A stretch of 64,000 nucleotides of DNA from Pseudopithomyces maydicus (GCA_026873275.1 JANTUC010000002.1:2976001-3040000), one strand, 5' to 3'. Counted from the first letter of the stretch, positions 22,301 to 34,603 are shown. Program-made: numbers and translations. Notes: generated from the sequence alone by a model not told the origin.

Positions 22301-24412
22301 CGCCCCACTGAGCGCCCGAGCTGTGCTGAACTTCTACGTGGTGGCAAAGTGCCTCTACAAATCGAAGACGAGGCTGTTAAAGAAGCTTTGAAAGCCTTGT
22401 CTGACCGAAATTCTCCCCACTATACAAAAATGATGGCAGCTTTGTTCTCACAGAAACCTGATACGCAAGCAAAAGACTATGCCTGGGACATGGGCAACGG
22501 TGCTGGTACGCAAAACATTCAAGCGAACGACATCCTTCTTCAAAATCTTGTCAAGAGCCGGCTTGGTCTGGTGTTCCGTGGTCACGGAGCGGTTGAAGTA
22601 CAGCGTCAACTGCTCCTTCCTTGGTCTGATCACTACTCTAACAAGAGCGTGGTCAAACTATTCGATCCATCTGGTACGCTTGTACAATTGCCATACGACC
22701 TCACCTTACCTTATGCGCGGAGCATCGGACGAGGCGCTCCGTTCTTGGAAAAGACATTCACCATCAGCACCGTGTACCGTGACAACTATGGCGGCGCTCC
22801 TCGCAGCAACGGGGAGGCTGACTTTGATATACTTTCTTACGACACATTGGACCTTGCCCTGAAGGAGTCGGAAGTCCTGAAGGTTGTCGATGAGGTCGTT
22901 GACGAATTCCCTTCGGTTGCTGCTGCCCAGATGTGCTTCCACCTAAACCATACAGGTCTCTTGGACATAATTATGGATTTCTGCAGAATTGACGTCGCTC
23001 GGCGGCCGTCAGCAAAAGAAGTGATGAGCAAGCTCAACATTGACAAGTTCAATTGGCAGAAAATAAAGAACGAACTGCGAGAGATTGGTGTTTCATCAAC
23101 ATCCCTCGATGACCTTGCCCGCTTTGACTGGCGCGATACACCAGATAAGGCATTTGCGAAGCTACGGCGTATATTCGAAGGCTCGAGATATCTTGATCGT
23201 ACGCATGCCATCTTTGCTCACTTGTCTTCCGTTGTCAACTATACAAAACACTGGAATGTCAAGCGCAAGGTCTACATCAATCCTCTCAGTAGCTTCAACG
23301 AGAAGTTCTACTCTGGGGGTGTTCTTTTCCAATGCTTGTTCGATGGAAAAAAGCGCGACGTACTCGCCGCCGGGGGTCGATACGACAAGTTGATCGAAGA
23401 ATACCGACCAAAAGGTCCCGGGCATGCCCATCCTGCTGCGACATATCATGCCGTAGGTGTCAACATTGGATGGGACCGCCTCGTGACTTCTATGACCCGG
23501 TACTTAAAGAAACCAGAGAGGTCTGCCTCTCTCCGAAAACAAGCCGAGGAAGACAGTTCTGCGGTGTCTTGGATGCCGAGACGATGCGACTGTCTCGTAG
23601 CCAGTTTTGACTCGACAGTACTCCGATCCACCGGCGTGAAGATGGTCGCCGAGCTCATCGCCAACGGCTACACCTCCGAGCTAGCCATCGACGCCCACTC
23701 GGTCGAAGACCTCCTCCGCCACTACCGCGACGACCGCCACAGCTGGCTCATCGTCATCAAGCACGGCGTCGCCCCCGACAAACCCGACCTCAAAGTAAAA
23801 AGCATCGCCAAGAAAGAAGACACCGACCTCCGCAGCGCAGACCTCCTCAACTACCTCCGCAACGAACTCCGCGACAGAGAAGCCCGCGAAGGCACCGCCG
23901 CACAGCGCCTCACTAAGGTCCCTCCAACAGCATCATCAGCTTCTTCCACCGCCAAGGCCAACGTCGACGTCCTCATCTCGCACCACCGCTCAAAGAAAAC
24001 AAACAAATGGAGCATCGTCGAAGCCGCGCAGGCCCGCTCCGCAGAGCTCCTAGCCTCCTTTCAGGGTGCGCCCATCGCGGCTATCGAGACGAAGGACGAG
24101 GTCATGAACTCCATCCACGAAACGCATCTAAGCGACCCGGATAGCTGGCGCAGAGTCATACAGAGTTTGCCCCTCGCCGAGAGGAAGTATCTCCAGGAGT
24201 TGCACGATTTGCTGCTCAAGTATGCGGCGAGGTGGAAGGAGATTGTGAATGAGGGGTCGGCGAGGAGTGGGGAGGGGGGCAAGGCGTTTGTGTATAACTT
24301 TAGAACGGGGGGTGTTTGTTGTATGATTTGGAGAGCTGAGTTGGGCTGGCATGAGGGGTGGAGGGGAGATGGGGTGGGGAGTGATGATCGAGGCGAGGGT
24401 AGGAATGTGTGA
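19357..24412 (+). CDS. GCN2: eIF2-alpha kinase GCN2 (CPC3 type)
   Basis: GCN2 senses uncharged tRNA and phosphorylates eIF2-alpha, starting general amino acid control. Three exons (19357-19566, 19665-21624, 21672-24412) join in frame to 1636 residues. Domain order: RWD (EDEREVLKAIYMDDYEE onward, residues 45-165); charged linker; pseudokinase with GVIHKRIHPHNILL where a kinase has HRD and ADAG where it has DFG; active kinase (GKGGYGEVVKARNKVDG, AIKKI, acidic insert with repeated SDSD, IIHRDLKPDNIFID, KIGDFGLAT). A HisRS-like domain follows (FRGHGAVEVQRQLLLPW, VYRDNYGGAPRSNGEADFDI, AAGGRYDKL), then the C-terminal ribosome-binding region. The last 28 residues after NFRTGG look unnatural. Six G at 24307-24312 immediately precede them, and one more base there would give a short tail ending YDLES at 24339. 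Confidence 0.95.
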
Positions 24413-24914
24413 CTCTAAGTGTAAGTGAATGTGGGGAAATGTCTTGATTGGGTTTTCTTAACGGATGAATGAATGAGTGAATGCGAATGCTGTGGAAGTC
24501 TCAGTCCAGTAAATGTCGTCGTGAGAACATAGTCAGATCATTCCAATAACAGCTAACAGCAAATTGAACACGACAGATTCATCACACAGATACACTGGAA
24601 TAACAGACAAAACATCAGTGTTGTGGAAGAATTGCAGTATGTCATGCCCGCCTTTACTCGCTGGTCGTCGGAGCCAGTCTAGCAATCTTCTGCGCAGGAG
24701 TACTTGCAGTGAGGATAGAGAATTGATTTGATTTGGATTGTAGGGCAAGAGTTACAGTGTGCCATGCCAGCCTTTACTCCCTGTTTGGCGAAGCCTGCCT
24801 TGCAGACTTCACCTTCTGAGGAGTGCTTGGGGGCGTGGGTAACATTGATTGTCCCTGGGACCCCTCAGAGAGACAAATAGACCTCGATCGACTGCTCGAC
24901 CTCTCCTCTTCTTC
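24413..24914. repeat. Intergenic with a diverged 120 bp direct repeat
   Basis: Two diverged copies spaced 120 bases apart start near 24635 (CAGTATGTCATGCCCGCC) and 24755 (CAGTGTGCCATGCCAGCC). Both continue TTTACTC(C/G)CTG and share scattered identity to about 24860. They sit just beyond the 3' end of the small minus-strand gene. No open frame spans both copies. Confidence 0.5.
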
Positions 24915-25328
24915 CTATTTCTGCTTCGCCTTTGATTGCTTCTTATCTTTCTTGTTCATCTCGTCCCACAGTGCTTGATAAGCCTGCTCTTTAGTTTTGT
25001 GAACCATATCTTCTGTTTCGATGAGCTTTACATCCCCTTTAACTAACAGATACGCGCGATAACGGTAGGTTAGACCCTTCGTGAAATTGACTTTATACTT
25101 TTTCTTGCTGCAGTCCGCTTTTGCGCCTTCGTATATGCCTCCCCATTTGTTGGCCATTTCTGGGTTATGTTAGCGGGGAGTAATTTGGAAGGAGATTTGG
25201 GGAAGAGAAGAATGTGTACCTTCGATATCCATCTTGAGGCTCTCGCAATGCGTGGTTTGAGAAGACACAACGGAACCATGAGGCGCAGTAGGTTCGTCAG
25301 CCGCAGTAGGTTCGTCAGCTGTAGGCAT
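24915..25328 (-). CDS. Small hypothetical protein with a possible dsRBD-like C-terminal domain (117 aa)
   Basis: Two exons (25328-25220, 25159-24915) join in phase 1 to 117 residues. The N-terminus holds a duplicated ADEPTA from an exact 18 bp tandem repeat. The second exon encodes EMANKWGGIYEGAKADCSKK, then a strand-rich core TYRYRAYLLVKGDVKLIE, then VHKTKEQAYQALWDEMNKK and a Lys-rich tail. Strand followed by an HKTKxxAxxxL helix recalls the last part of double-stranded RNA-binding domains. The upstream gene at 26029 ends in a similar block with an intron of the same phase just before it. I infer that the two are related. No known family name is claimed. Confidence 0.6.
25284..25319 (-). repeat. 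Exact 18 bp tandem duplication inside the small gene
   Basis: CGCAGTAGGTTCGTCAGC occurs twice head to tail (25284-25301 and 25302-25319). Read on the minus strand it encodes six residues twice. Being a multiple of three, it keeps the frame. Such a perfect copy suggests recent slippage. Confidence 0.85.
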
Positions 25329-26028
25329 TTTCGTCGGGAAGTTTGCCGTTTTTGTCCGTGTTTTCGTTTTGGTGAATGCAACCTGAGTGACAAAAAGTAT
25401 GAAAGGAAGGTTATAGAGTGAAAAGATAAGAATAGTTTGAGGGTTGTGTTGCAAGAATGTGTGTAGAGGGTGTCAAGGAGCAAAGGGATTAACGTTGGGT
25501 ATTTATAGTGGCTCTTATTGGAGTCATGAAACGATTGAGAAGTTGGTCATGACAGATGATTCACATGGAAGTTATTGACTCAAACCTAACCCAATTTCTT
25601 CGAAATGGTCATAGGTATAGATAGATTCCCAGTAGCCCGGGTCTCTACATGACTAATGTGAACCATGGCACAAAGAAAAAAGAACAAAGTCTTTGTATAC
25701 AATACATATAGAGATTGGCACATCAACTTGTAGATGTTGCACTGCTTTTAGTCAAGTCTTGTTTCGTAAATACGGTAAAGTCTATATTCTCCAGTACATC
25801 GTATTGGTGAAAATGGTGACTGCGAAAGTTTCAAGGAAGAATAGCAAAACTCTTCCTCAGATCAATAGAAGCCATCATATGAGCATGCATTATTTGAGAT
25901 ACTGTTATTAGTAGCAATAGACGTGATTCTTTTGTAGGCATTATGAGAATGGAAACAAGTTTTCATTACTACCAGCTGAACCCACAAGGAGAAAAAGAAG
26001 CCCCCAAAATCCAGAGACCCGCAAAATG
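25329..26028. other. Intergenic between the two small related genes
   Basis: AT-rich sequence with no supported gene. It contains the promoter of the 25328 gene and the 3' end of the 26029 gene. No inverted repeat or RNA gene was noticed. Confidence 0.5.
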
Positions 26029-27268
26029 CTAGCCCTTCTTCACCCTTTCGGGTGGGTGTCTAATAAAATATCCATTGAATTCGCGAGTTGGAGCTACCAT
26101 CCCATAATTCCCTGAGTGTATACTGTAACGCTGTTTTTTCTCAGGCGGCTTTCTGCCTTGTTTCTGGACCCTTTCTAGCAAATCTTGCATGGCCAACGTC
26201 CTTGTCTTGTGGCTTGGATGACTTTTACCAAACAAGATCTCACCTTGCCCGACAATGTGGGCGACAAACAGGGTACGCTCTTTATTGCCCTTCCCTGAGA
26301 CATCAGCAGAACCCCATACAGTTGGATTCTTCCTTTTCCAATCTCTTAATATATCTGGAATAGTTAGATGGTGTAAATAAACAACAAACAATCCTGAAAT
26401 TCCTACCTCTGATCTTTTCCTTTAAATCATGTGATGTAGTCTGCTCCTGTTCCTGAACACCCACTTTGGGCTTTGTCGATGAATCCGTAGGTCGTTTATC
26501 TGGTGTCAAACCCTGTGACGTAGGTGGGTCCCTTGGTCTTCGGTCTCGTTCGGGACTCGGGCTCCTCGGCCTTGGGTGGTTGGGTCTGGATCTTCTTGAT
26601 ATTCTGTCTGGACTCTCCCGTCTGGAATATCGAGACCGGGTGCGTTCGTCATCATGGTCGTTCGAATATTCGTACGGATCTATCTCGTTGCTTGTTGGCA
26701 TCTCGGAGTTTTGGCCCCAGCCAACTTTGGGCAACGCTTTTCTGCCTTCAGGGACTTCGGGGTTCTTCTCGGCTTGGGGGCTGACGTCGTGTGATTCTTT
26801 CGACTGTTGGCTGTCAGTATTGTTCTTTGGCGATGACGGCTTTGCCGGTTCGGTGGAATCCTTATGGCCAGTAGGTCGCGTATCATGCTTGCCGTTGACG
26901 TCTTCAGATGCATTCTCTTCGGATATAGTGGGTTCATCTTCTATTTTGGTCGATGCAGATGACGATATATCGGATTCTTGGACGTCGGGGACTTCTTTAG
27001 GTGCTTCCGAGTCCATTTTGGCCGTGGGATCTTGAGTCGACGATTCCCCGTCTTCTGTTGCCTTTGGATCCGCTACTAACTCCTCTTGCGATTCTTTGGA
27101 GTCTTGCTGGAGGCTGGTTTCCGCATCTGGAGATTTTCCGGCTTGCTCGGTTTCTGAATCCTGCGATGGCTTGCATGGCTGCGTTTCTCCCAATTTACTG
27201 GCGCAGTCTGTATAAACGGTTGAAGGGGTGGACGGTCGTGATTGGTCTAAATCTTGTTGGACAGACAT
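26029..27268 (-). CDS. Hypothetical disordered protein with the same C-terminal domain as its neighbour (395 aa)
   Basis: Two exons (27268-26407, 26354-26029) join in phase 1 to 395 residues. Residues 1-200 are highly acidic and disordered (Ser/Glu/Asp/Lys/Thr). Residues 205-260 are Arg/Ser-rich (RSRYSRRESPDRISRRSRP), as in RNA-processing proteins. The C-terminal block DILRDWKRKNPTVWGSADV, ERTLFVAHIVGQGEILFGKS, HPSHKTRTLAMQDLLERVQK lines up by eye with the 24915 gene (strand, strand, HKT-helix). The RS-rich middle and the dsRBD-like end point to RNA binding. That is inference, and no family is recognised. Confidence 0.6.
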
Positions 27269-29911
27269 ACCGTCATTAATCAGTATGGGTTATTCTTTTG
27301 GAGTTCTGACTCTCGTTTGTATCGATGGTCGGTCGTTATCTGTAGGATGATGTTTTGCAAAGAGGTAGAAATTCAACGGCTGAACAGAAGGTGTGAAAGA
27401 AGAACGAGAAAAGAACCAGTTTGCAGATATTTATATGCTGGGAGCACACCCAGTCACGATATGAAGAGTCAACTTTGGCACAGAGAAAGACTCATCAAAG
27501 TGATGACTGGCAGCTGAAGATGATATAGGAAGTCATACTTTCAATGTATCTACAAGATGATTCATTATTTTGCGGAGTTTTTGATCAGTCACAATGTGTA
27601 TTTATGTCTTCAGTCATTAAGCAACACGCTGAATGGGACCTTGACTGGCGTATCTAAGACTCATTGCCTGTTGTGGTGAGAGTGAGTCAACAACTTTGGT
27701 AAAGAAGCTGCACCTGTGAAACTCTGTGGAGTAATGCATACCAACTATTTGACTCCTGGCTCTTTGTGTCAGTTCAATAGGGCGAGCGATTGATCATAAT
27801 CGATGCTGACGCAGAAAAGATTAAGTCACCATGGTGATGACATCGGTGAGCCCCAAAGAGGTGAAGGGTCACACAGCGGTGTCGTACCCGAGGTATTTTG
27901 CATTGGTACGACTGGGCGACTGTTCACCAGCAAAATGGCCAATATAATGACCAACTGTGTGTTGAGCCCCTGGAGAAATCTTTGAAAAGCATGTCTCAGG
28001 TCAAGATTGACTGGCGCATTATCGAAAGGCCCCCGCAAGCACTTAGCAAGAAAAAACTGGAATAGAGCCATCCATCTACCCCGGATATATCATGACCCAA
28101 GCCACTCAAAGACAGGCCAGAATCTTCGTGCGTGAGTGTGCCGAGTAATACCTAGGTAAGAGCATAAACCAGTCACTCGGGAGCTCAAGCCCATCAGATC
28201 GATATGCGATACGCGTCATGATCATCTGTCAAAGCACTTGTATTGAGCAATTCAAATTTTTGCCACAGTAATTGTCTGTTCAAACAACTCAAAGGTCTTT
28301 CCCGAACCTGCTGTCCAATATGACAAGATCCTTATGCGCACCACTACCACGTAGGATGACTACCAGAACAGTCTTGATGGGAGACCAAATAGGTGGCGTG
28401 TTAACTGAGATGTTAGTCTAGATCTTTCCTAGGTCCCAAGGATCAACTCGTCAATCTCTCTCACGATGCAGATCGCCGATCTTGCTCTCTCATTACAGGG
28501 CAAGTGATGTTCGCTCCACTGTTCCGCAAATTACTCTGTCAAGTAAATCGCGCGAAACAATTGGGTGGTGAGTTTGCTTTGATCTGTAGGAGGCTCCGGC
28601 TCGCGCTATCGTGGCTCCACTCTCGTCTGCCGTCTTCCAATGTCATCAATCATCCTTCGCGCAAGTCAGGTAAGCCCAGTAAAAAAGCAATAAGTATAGC
28701 GAGCTGATACTGCCCTTGTAAATAGGTACGCGCAATGATACTACTGTGTAGCCCAGGTTTCGGGTGTGGCTCATTCGGCGTTTGGCTTACCCAGATTTCG
28801 GGCCGTCAAAACCTTAAACGCAGCCATGGGTCGGGTCGCCGATAAGCGAAGACTGTATACCACTAGCCACAGCTTGCAACGATAGTCGTCAGGCCATCAG
28901 CTTGTCTCTCGAGACAGTCCTTGTCGACCTCGGGATTGACAGCAGCAGTGCCCGCCGGGTGACATCAGTTGAGTCTAGCTCCTAGCGCCACACAAATGAG
29001 CTTGAGCTTGAAGATGGCTGTGAGTCTGTTGCTACCGCACCGCGTGCTCATGACATGTTCTAGATTCGTGTCAGAAACGACATCCTTGCCCGCGACAGCA
29101 GGGGCAATCCTTCACGTGCAATTCGTCTACGAATGCATAATTTCTCGCGCGATGCAATCGAGTAAATTTTTGGCACATGCAAAACAGCCGGCTCGTTGTC
29201 TGGCATTGTAAACATAGACACGGAGGAGGCGCAATACAAAGACAGTAGACTTTCGGCAAACCCAGTGTTGATGATGGAATTTAACAATTTCCCACATATC
29301 CGTGCTACGCTTGCATGGATCTAGAAAGTAATCACTTTGAGGCCCACAACCGATACTGGTAGGGTATAGTAGATTTCTGCTCGCGTTGTCTGGATTGTCT
29401 GATGTCTCCTAGTTTCAGGCACTGGAGACGTAGGACCAATCACTTCAAACTTGTGGGGCTGACACCGCCGTGTCAAGTTAAGCAATCGTTTCCAACGATC
29501 CATCGTGCTATACATGATTAGTCGGGATTTTCTCCACTCTCACCTCATGCCTCGGGTTCGTTTTCGCGTGGCGTTGGAGCTTGAGTGCTGCGGCTTGCTG
29601 TTGGTCGGCGACACGACATTCCCCATATTGTGAGGATCGCGCAAGGAACACCCTCCATCTTAGTGCTATTGATGCCCAGCCGCGGCTGTAAGTCGGATGG
29701 CGCCGCATGGAAAAGCAAAACCTATGGCACTGGATATACCCACTTCGTTGAGCATCTTTCTCTTGTTTGCCACTTTCTTCATTCCCCCACTTTATGCGTA
29801 ATTCAAGCACGGTTTGGATTGTGCAGCTCTTTCAGGGGCGGCGATAGGCAACTCTCTCCCATGAAATACTGAGTAGTCTTCCCCACGAACCCGAACGAGA
29901 CTGAGACAGGC
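27269..29911. other. Gene-free stretch of 2.6 kb
   Basis: All open frames are short, with no coding bias, motif or splice architecture that I could follow. It contains a TGAGTCA site at 27683-27689 and the motif TTCGCGTGGCGTTGGA at 29563-29578, shared with 16571. No RNA gene is recognised. Confidence 0.5.
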
Positions 29912-31065
29912 ATGGCTGGATTACCTCAGGATGATAATGGCCCGGTGACTCTCGTCGTGGTGTGGTGTCTATGTGCAGTTTCCGCAGGGTTTCTTGCGAT
30001 AAGGCTATACGCAAAGATAACCCGGCAACAAGGACTTTGGTGGGATGATCATATTCTCATAACATCATGGGTATGTCAATTGAGCTGGCTCGTTGCAGCG
30101 ACCGACCAGTACTGACAGTACAAGGTGCTTCTCGCCGTTGAAACTGCCATTGTCCAAGCCAGCCGCGAGCTTGGTATGGGGAAACACACCTGGCTCATCA
30201 GGCTTGAAGACGTAGATCCTCTCTTCCGCCTCACATTTACAGGTGCATCGATATCGTGTTTTGCAGCCACATTCTCGAAAATTTCTTTCGGAGTGACATT
30301 GTTACGCCTGACGCAGGGTAAACTTTACATTTTCGTGTGGTTTTGTATCATTGGTCTGTTTCTCACTATGTTGCCTTCGGCGATGCTCACTTGGATTCAA
30401 TGTAAGCCCATGGCCAAACTATGGATACCATCTATTGAAGGACACTGCTGGCCCATGGCAGTGGCAGCTACATACGCTTACTTCAACACGGCCTTCTGTG
30501 TCGCCGCGGACTTTGCACTTGCTTCGATTCCATGGGTGCTGTTGCGTCAGCTACAGCTTCGAACTAAAGAGAAACTTGGGCTAGGCATAGCCATGAGCAT
30601 GGGATTCTTTGCGGGTATTTGCGCGATCATCAAAGGCCTCTACCTCAAAGATATGACCGAGGATGACTTTTTTTGTAAGTTGCCCATTCTCTACATGGGT
30701 ACACCAACTGACAATCACATTTAGATAACGGAAAAGACCTGACTATATGGACATCGGTTGAAACTGCCACCGCCATCGTCGGCGCCTCTATACCCGTGTT
30801 GCGCGTTTATTTCAAAAGTTCCATCGAGACTTTACACGACCGATATTATCGTCCAGATTACCAAAGCCACACTGTGACCGTCACAGCTCGCAGCCGTTCA
30901 GGACCAGTACCAATATCGTTGGTGAATAATATCAAGTCGTCAACACAGTTGAGCGCCCATAGCTTAACGGATACAATGGGGCTACGCGCGGGGACGCCTA
31001 CCGACGAAAGCATTATATTACAAACGAATACAGTAACGGTAGAATATTTTTCAGAAGGAAAATGA
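29912..31065 (+). CDS. Integral membrane protein of the fungal rhodopsin-like family (7 TM, 349 aa)
   Basis: Three exons (29912-30070, 30125-30674, 30725-31065) join in frame to 349 residues. About seven hydrophobic segments can be read: LVVVWCLCAVSAGFLAIRLY; a segment around VLLAVETAIV; FTGASISCFAATFSKISFGV; IFVWFCIIGLFLTMLPSAML; YAYFNTAFCVAADFALASIP; LGIAMSMGFFAGICAIIKGL; and TIWTSVETATAIVGASIPVL. The pattern LWWDD early on, the QCKP loop after TM4 and the last TM followed by a soluble Ser/Thr-rich tail are typical of the large Pezizomycotina family of rhodopsin-like proteins near Pth11-type receptors. Ligand and function are unknown. No CFEM domain is present. It lies 1.6 kb upstream of a sugar porter on the same strand, with no evidence of co-regulation. 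Confidence 0.85.
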
Positions 31066-32685
31066 GCAATTCTCTATCTTCAAAAAATGCAAAAAAAAAA
31101 AAAATAAACAATTGACTACAATGATGGCTCTTTCAAAAACGCACCTGGCATGCATAGTCGTTCCGAGAAATGTTCCACGGTATTGGAAAATATGAAGGAA
31201 AGTTGAGAGAACTGAATAACTAGAACCGAATGGCTTCAAGATTCCTGAAACGATAATCATGAGAATCATCCACTCCGGTGTTATGTTCCATGATTAAGAA
31301 TATAACGTGGCCCCTAGGTTTAAGCAGGCCTTAAATCAAGTCGTCAGCGCAAGCCCTAGAGGCGAAACCCAAATACCGAGAACGTCCAGCTCCACGAGCC
31401 AAGTGACGACCGAACCACTGATTTATATTACTTTCCGTTCGTGATTGCCTACAATAACAAGCGTTTCAGTACTCAACTTTGGGTCCCGTGTTTTTGGCTT
31501 TTCATTTTAACGTCGGGCGAAATTACGCGTATCTAGAACTTGCATGTGGATCTTTTTTAGTGCGCGAATATGTAGTACTGTTTGGACCCTGAGAAATCCA
31601 CTAGAACTCTACATGTATGCTTCTCCATCATATGAGTTTTCACTTACACCGGTGTACTTAAAACAACACATGCCTGATTCTTACTCTGTGTTGGTAATAT
31701 GCTGTAGAGAATTCACATCCCAGGCAATGCGCAAATAACCTCGGGTAAGTTGCTTATACGCATGAGTTTCCTTCCTGTACTGTACCTATGTACATCATTA
31801 GTCCCACGCTAACCTTTTAAGGCAACCAGTATGCACATTGCCCGTTTTCTTATACCTCTCAATTTTATCTTGGCGACAAGGTAACATCAAGCGCTGTAAG
31901 CTTTTTTTTCTATGTTCCCAGAGTTTCTTTTTCTTTGTTCTCCAAAAATGTACCTGTAGCTTCTCAAGGAGAACGTATTACTCATGTAGAGTCATGTATT
32001 CTTTGGGCAAAGCAAGATCAGTAAGCAGGGCGTATGTGCAATTGTCTTTTTGGTTGACAGTCGGTTCGCACGATCGCAAAAACCTAGTAAGCGCAACGGC
32101 TATGCGTTGAAGAGGTTGGTTTTCTTGGCAAGTCGAGGATCGTGGCTCTCGTGACGAGGTCAACTACGATCTGCACAAGTACTGCCTGAATAGACTCTTG
32201 GCCTTATCCTCGCAGCGCATTCTTTTCGCTTTATCATCATAGACTTCTATGTTTATGATGCCAGCATCTACATTCTTCAAAGCCTTTTGCTTTCACGTTC
32301 ATCACTGTAGCAAGTGGAGGGAGATCAAAACGTTGCCCTCGTATGCTGGGTGAAAGATTTGTTGTTGTGGGGCCCCAGACGCTCATCATGCGCACCTTCG
32401 AGAGGGCGCTTAACCTCTTCCCGTAATTCGGAGGACGACCTTGATGCCACTAAGCATCGCCAAGCGGAGAACCCTGGCAATGTACCCGCAATGTATGCCT
32501 GCATCGTGCCTTCGAGTGTTCTGATTGAGCCGGGCCACGGTGTTGCAGGCATGTCGACATTTTTCTTGCTTGCCTTGGTAACTCGGATTTCACCAAGATA
32601 AAAACCTGGGAATTCCCCGCAATTCTAGACACCATCTTGCCTACGCTCACTGAACTAAAATCGCTGTGGAGAAGAACATCAAGAG
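31066..32685. other. Intergenic, upstream of the MFS transporter
   Basis: AT-rich, with an A-run at 31088-31102 just past the rhodopsin-like gene. Short open frames on both strands overlap and show no motif. It presumably includes the transporter promoter. No repeat or RNA gene was noticed. Confidence 0.5.
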
Positions 32686-34603
32686 ATGTCTGGCGAATTT
32701 GAAAATGCGGGCATTGGCCCTGGCCCAAAGCAGGGACTGTACAAGGAGTTGCGGCAGAACCCTTACCTTTTGGGTTTGTCAGCTGTGAGTCGTGTAACTT
32801 GAACTCTGCATACATGATACTTACCAAACCCAGTTCGCTTCTCTTGGTGGTTTTCTGTTTGGTTACGACCAAGGCGTCATCAGCGGTGTCTTGACCATGG
32901 AATCGTTTGCTGCGAAATTTCCACGCATCGCAACAGACAGCAGCTTCAAAGGGTGGTTTGTGTCAACCCTCTTGCTACTTGCTTGGGCTGGTTCGCTAGT
33001 CAACGGACCTGTCGCCGATAAGTTCGGTCGAAAAGGGTCGATAGAGATTGCGGTTGTGATATTCACCATAGGTTCGGCATTACAAGCTGGCGCAATCAAC
33101 ATCGGCATGGCATTAGCTGGTAAGAAGAAAGTGTTTCTGACTGTAACTTGGCTAATTCAATAGGACGGGCTATCGCCGGCTTTGCCGTGGGAATGCTTAC
33201 TATGATCGTACCCATGTACATGAGCGAAGTCTCGACTGCTGGCATTCGTGGCACATTGGTGGTATTGCAGCAACTCTCTATCACTCTCGGTATTCTTGTA
33301 AGCTACTGGTTGGAATACGGCACTCAATATATTGGTGGCACACGATGCGCTCCAGACATTCCATACACGGGAGGAACACCATTAGAGCGTACCTTTGATC
33401 CTCGCAACGACGTGGGACCGAACGGATGCACCGGCCAAAGCGACGCGTCGTGGAGAATTCCATTCGCACTCCAGATCTTTCCTGCTCTCGTACTTGGTAT
33501 CGGAATGCTTTTCTTCCCCGAGTCGCCTCGCTACTACTGCATGCGAGACAACGAGGAAGAAGGTATTAAAGCGCTTGCACGCGTTCGACGTACGACAGTG
33601 GATGATAACTTACTGCAAGCGGAATATCTCTCAATCAAAGCTGAAGTTATATTCGAGGAATCTTTCAACCGAGAAAAGTTTCCTGGTAAAACGGGTGTCT
33701 CGTTATACCTTGCCGGCTACACAACGCTTTTCTCGACCTGGCCATCTTTTAGACGAACTGCTATCGGTTGCTGTGTCATGTTCTTCCAGCAATTTATCGG
33801 ATGCAATGCTATTATTTATTACGCACCTACAATCTTCGGACAGCTTGGTCTATCCGGGGTTACCTCAGGGTTGCTTGCCACGGGAGTTTATGGTAAGCAA
33901 AAGGAATTTTACCGCCGACAGTACTTTCGCTAACAATATGATCAGGTATCGTGAATACACTTTCCACACTACCTGCACTCTTTTTGATCGATAAGGTCGG
34001 CCGGAAGCCACTGCTTCTTTGTGGTGCTGCCGGTACCTTCATCTCGTTGGTCATCGTCGGAGGCATTATCGGAGGCTATGGATCCACACTCAAGGACCAC
34101 CCCGCCGCAGGGTGGACAGGCATTGCATTTGTCTATATTTACGATGTCAACTTCTCGTACTCTTGGGCACCAATTGGTTGGGTTCTGCCCTCCGAGATCT
34201 ACAACATTGGCAACCGTTCCAAGGCCATGTCTCTAACGACATCTTCTACTTGGATGTGCAACTTCATAATCGGACTCGTCACCCCGGATATGCTGGAGAC
34301 AATTGGCTATGGCACCTATATCTTCTTCGCCGCATTTGCATTGATTGCGTTTGTGTTCACTTGGTTTCTTATTCCAGAGACCAAGGTAAGTTCGAGTCAG
34401 TGGCACTCGAGATATCGGAAGTTGACTTTTCACAGGGCAAGTCTCTCGAGGAGATGGATGCTGTTTTTGGAGATACTACAGCGCACGAGGAAAAGGCCCG
34501 ATTGTACACCATTGCCACAAGCTTGGGATTGCAGGAAGCGCAAGCTGCGGCACACGACATGAAGAGTGAGAAAGCTTTGCACGCTGAAGATTCGGAGATG
34601 TAG
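32686..34603 (+). CDS. MFS sugar porter (hexose/quinate-type transporter)
   Basis: Five exons (32686-32784, 32834-33119, 33164-33892, 33946-34385, 34436-34603) join in frame to 573 residues. It should import a sugar or related polyol by proton symport at the plasma membrane. Sugar-porter signatures are complete: GGFLFGYDQGVISGVLTM in TM1, DKFGRKGSIE after TM2, FFPESPRYY before the central loop, FQQFIGCNAIIYYAPTIF in TM7, DKVGRKPLL between TM8 and TM9, and PETKGKSLEEMDAVF after TM12 across the last intron. About twelve membrane segments are present. The loop between TM5 and TM6 is long, with TRCAPDIPYTGGTP then NGCTGQSDASWRIP. Such loops appear in several fungal hexose and quinate-like porters, so the substrate cannot be fixed. 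Confidence 0.92.
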
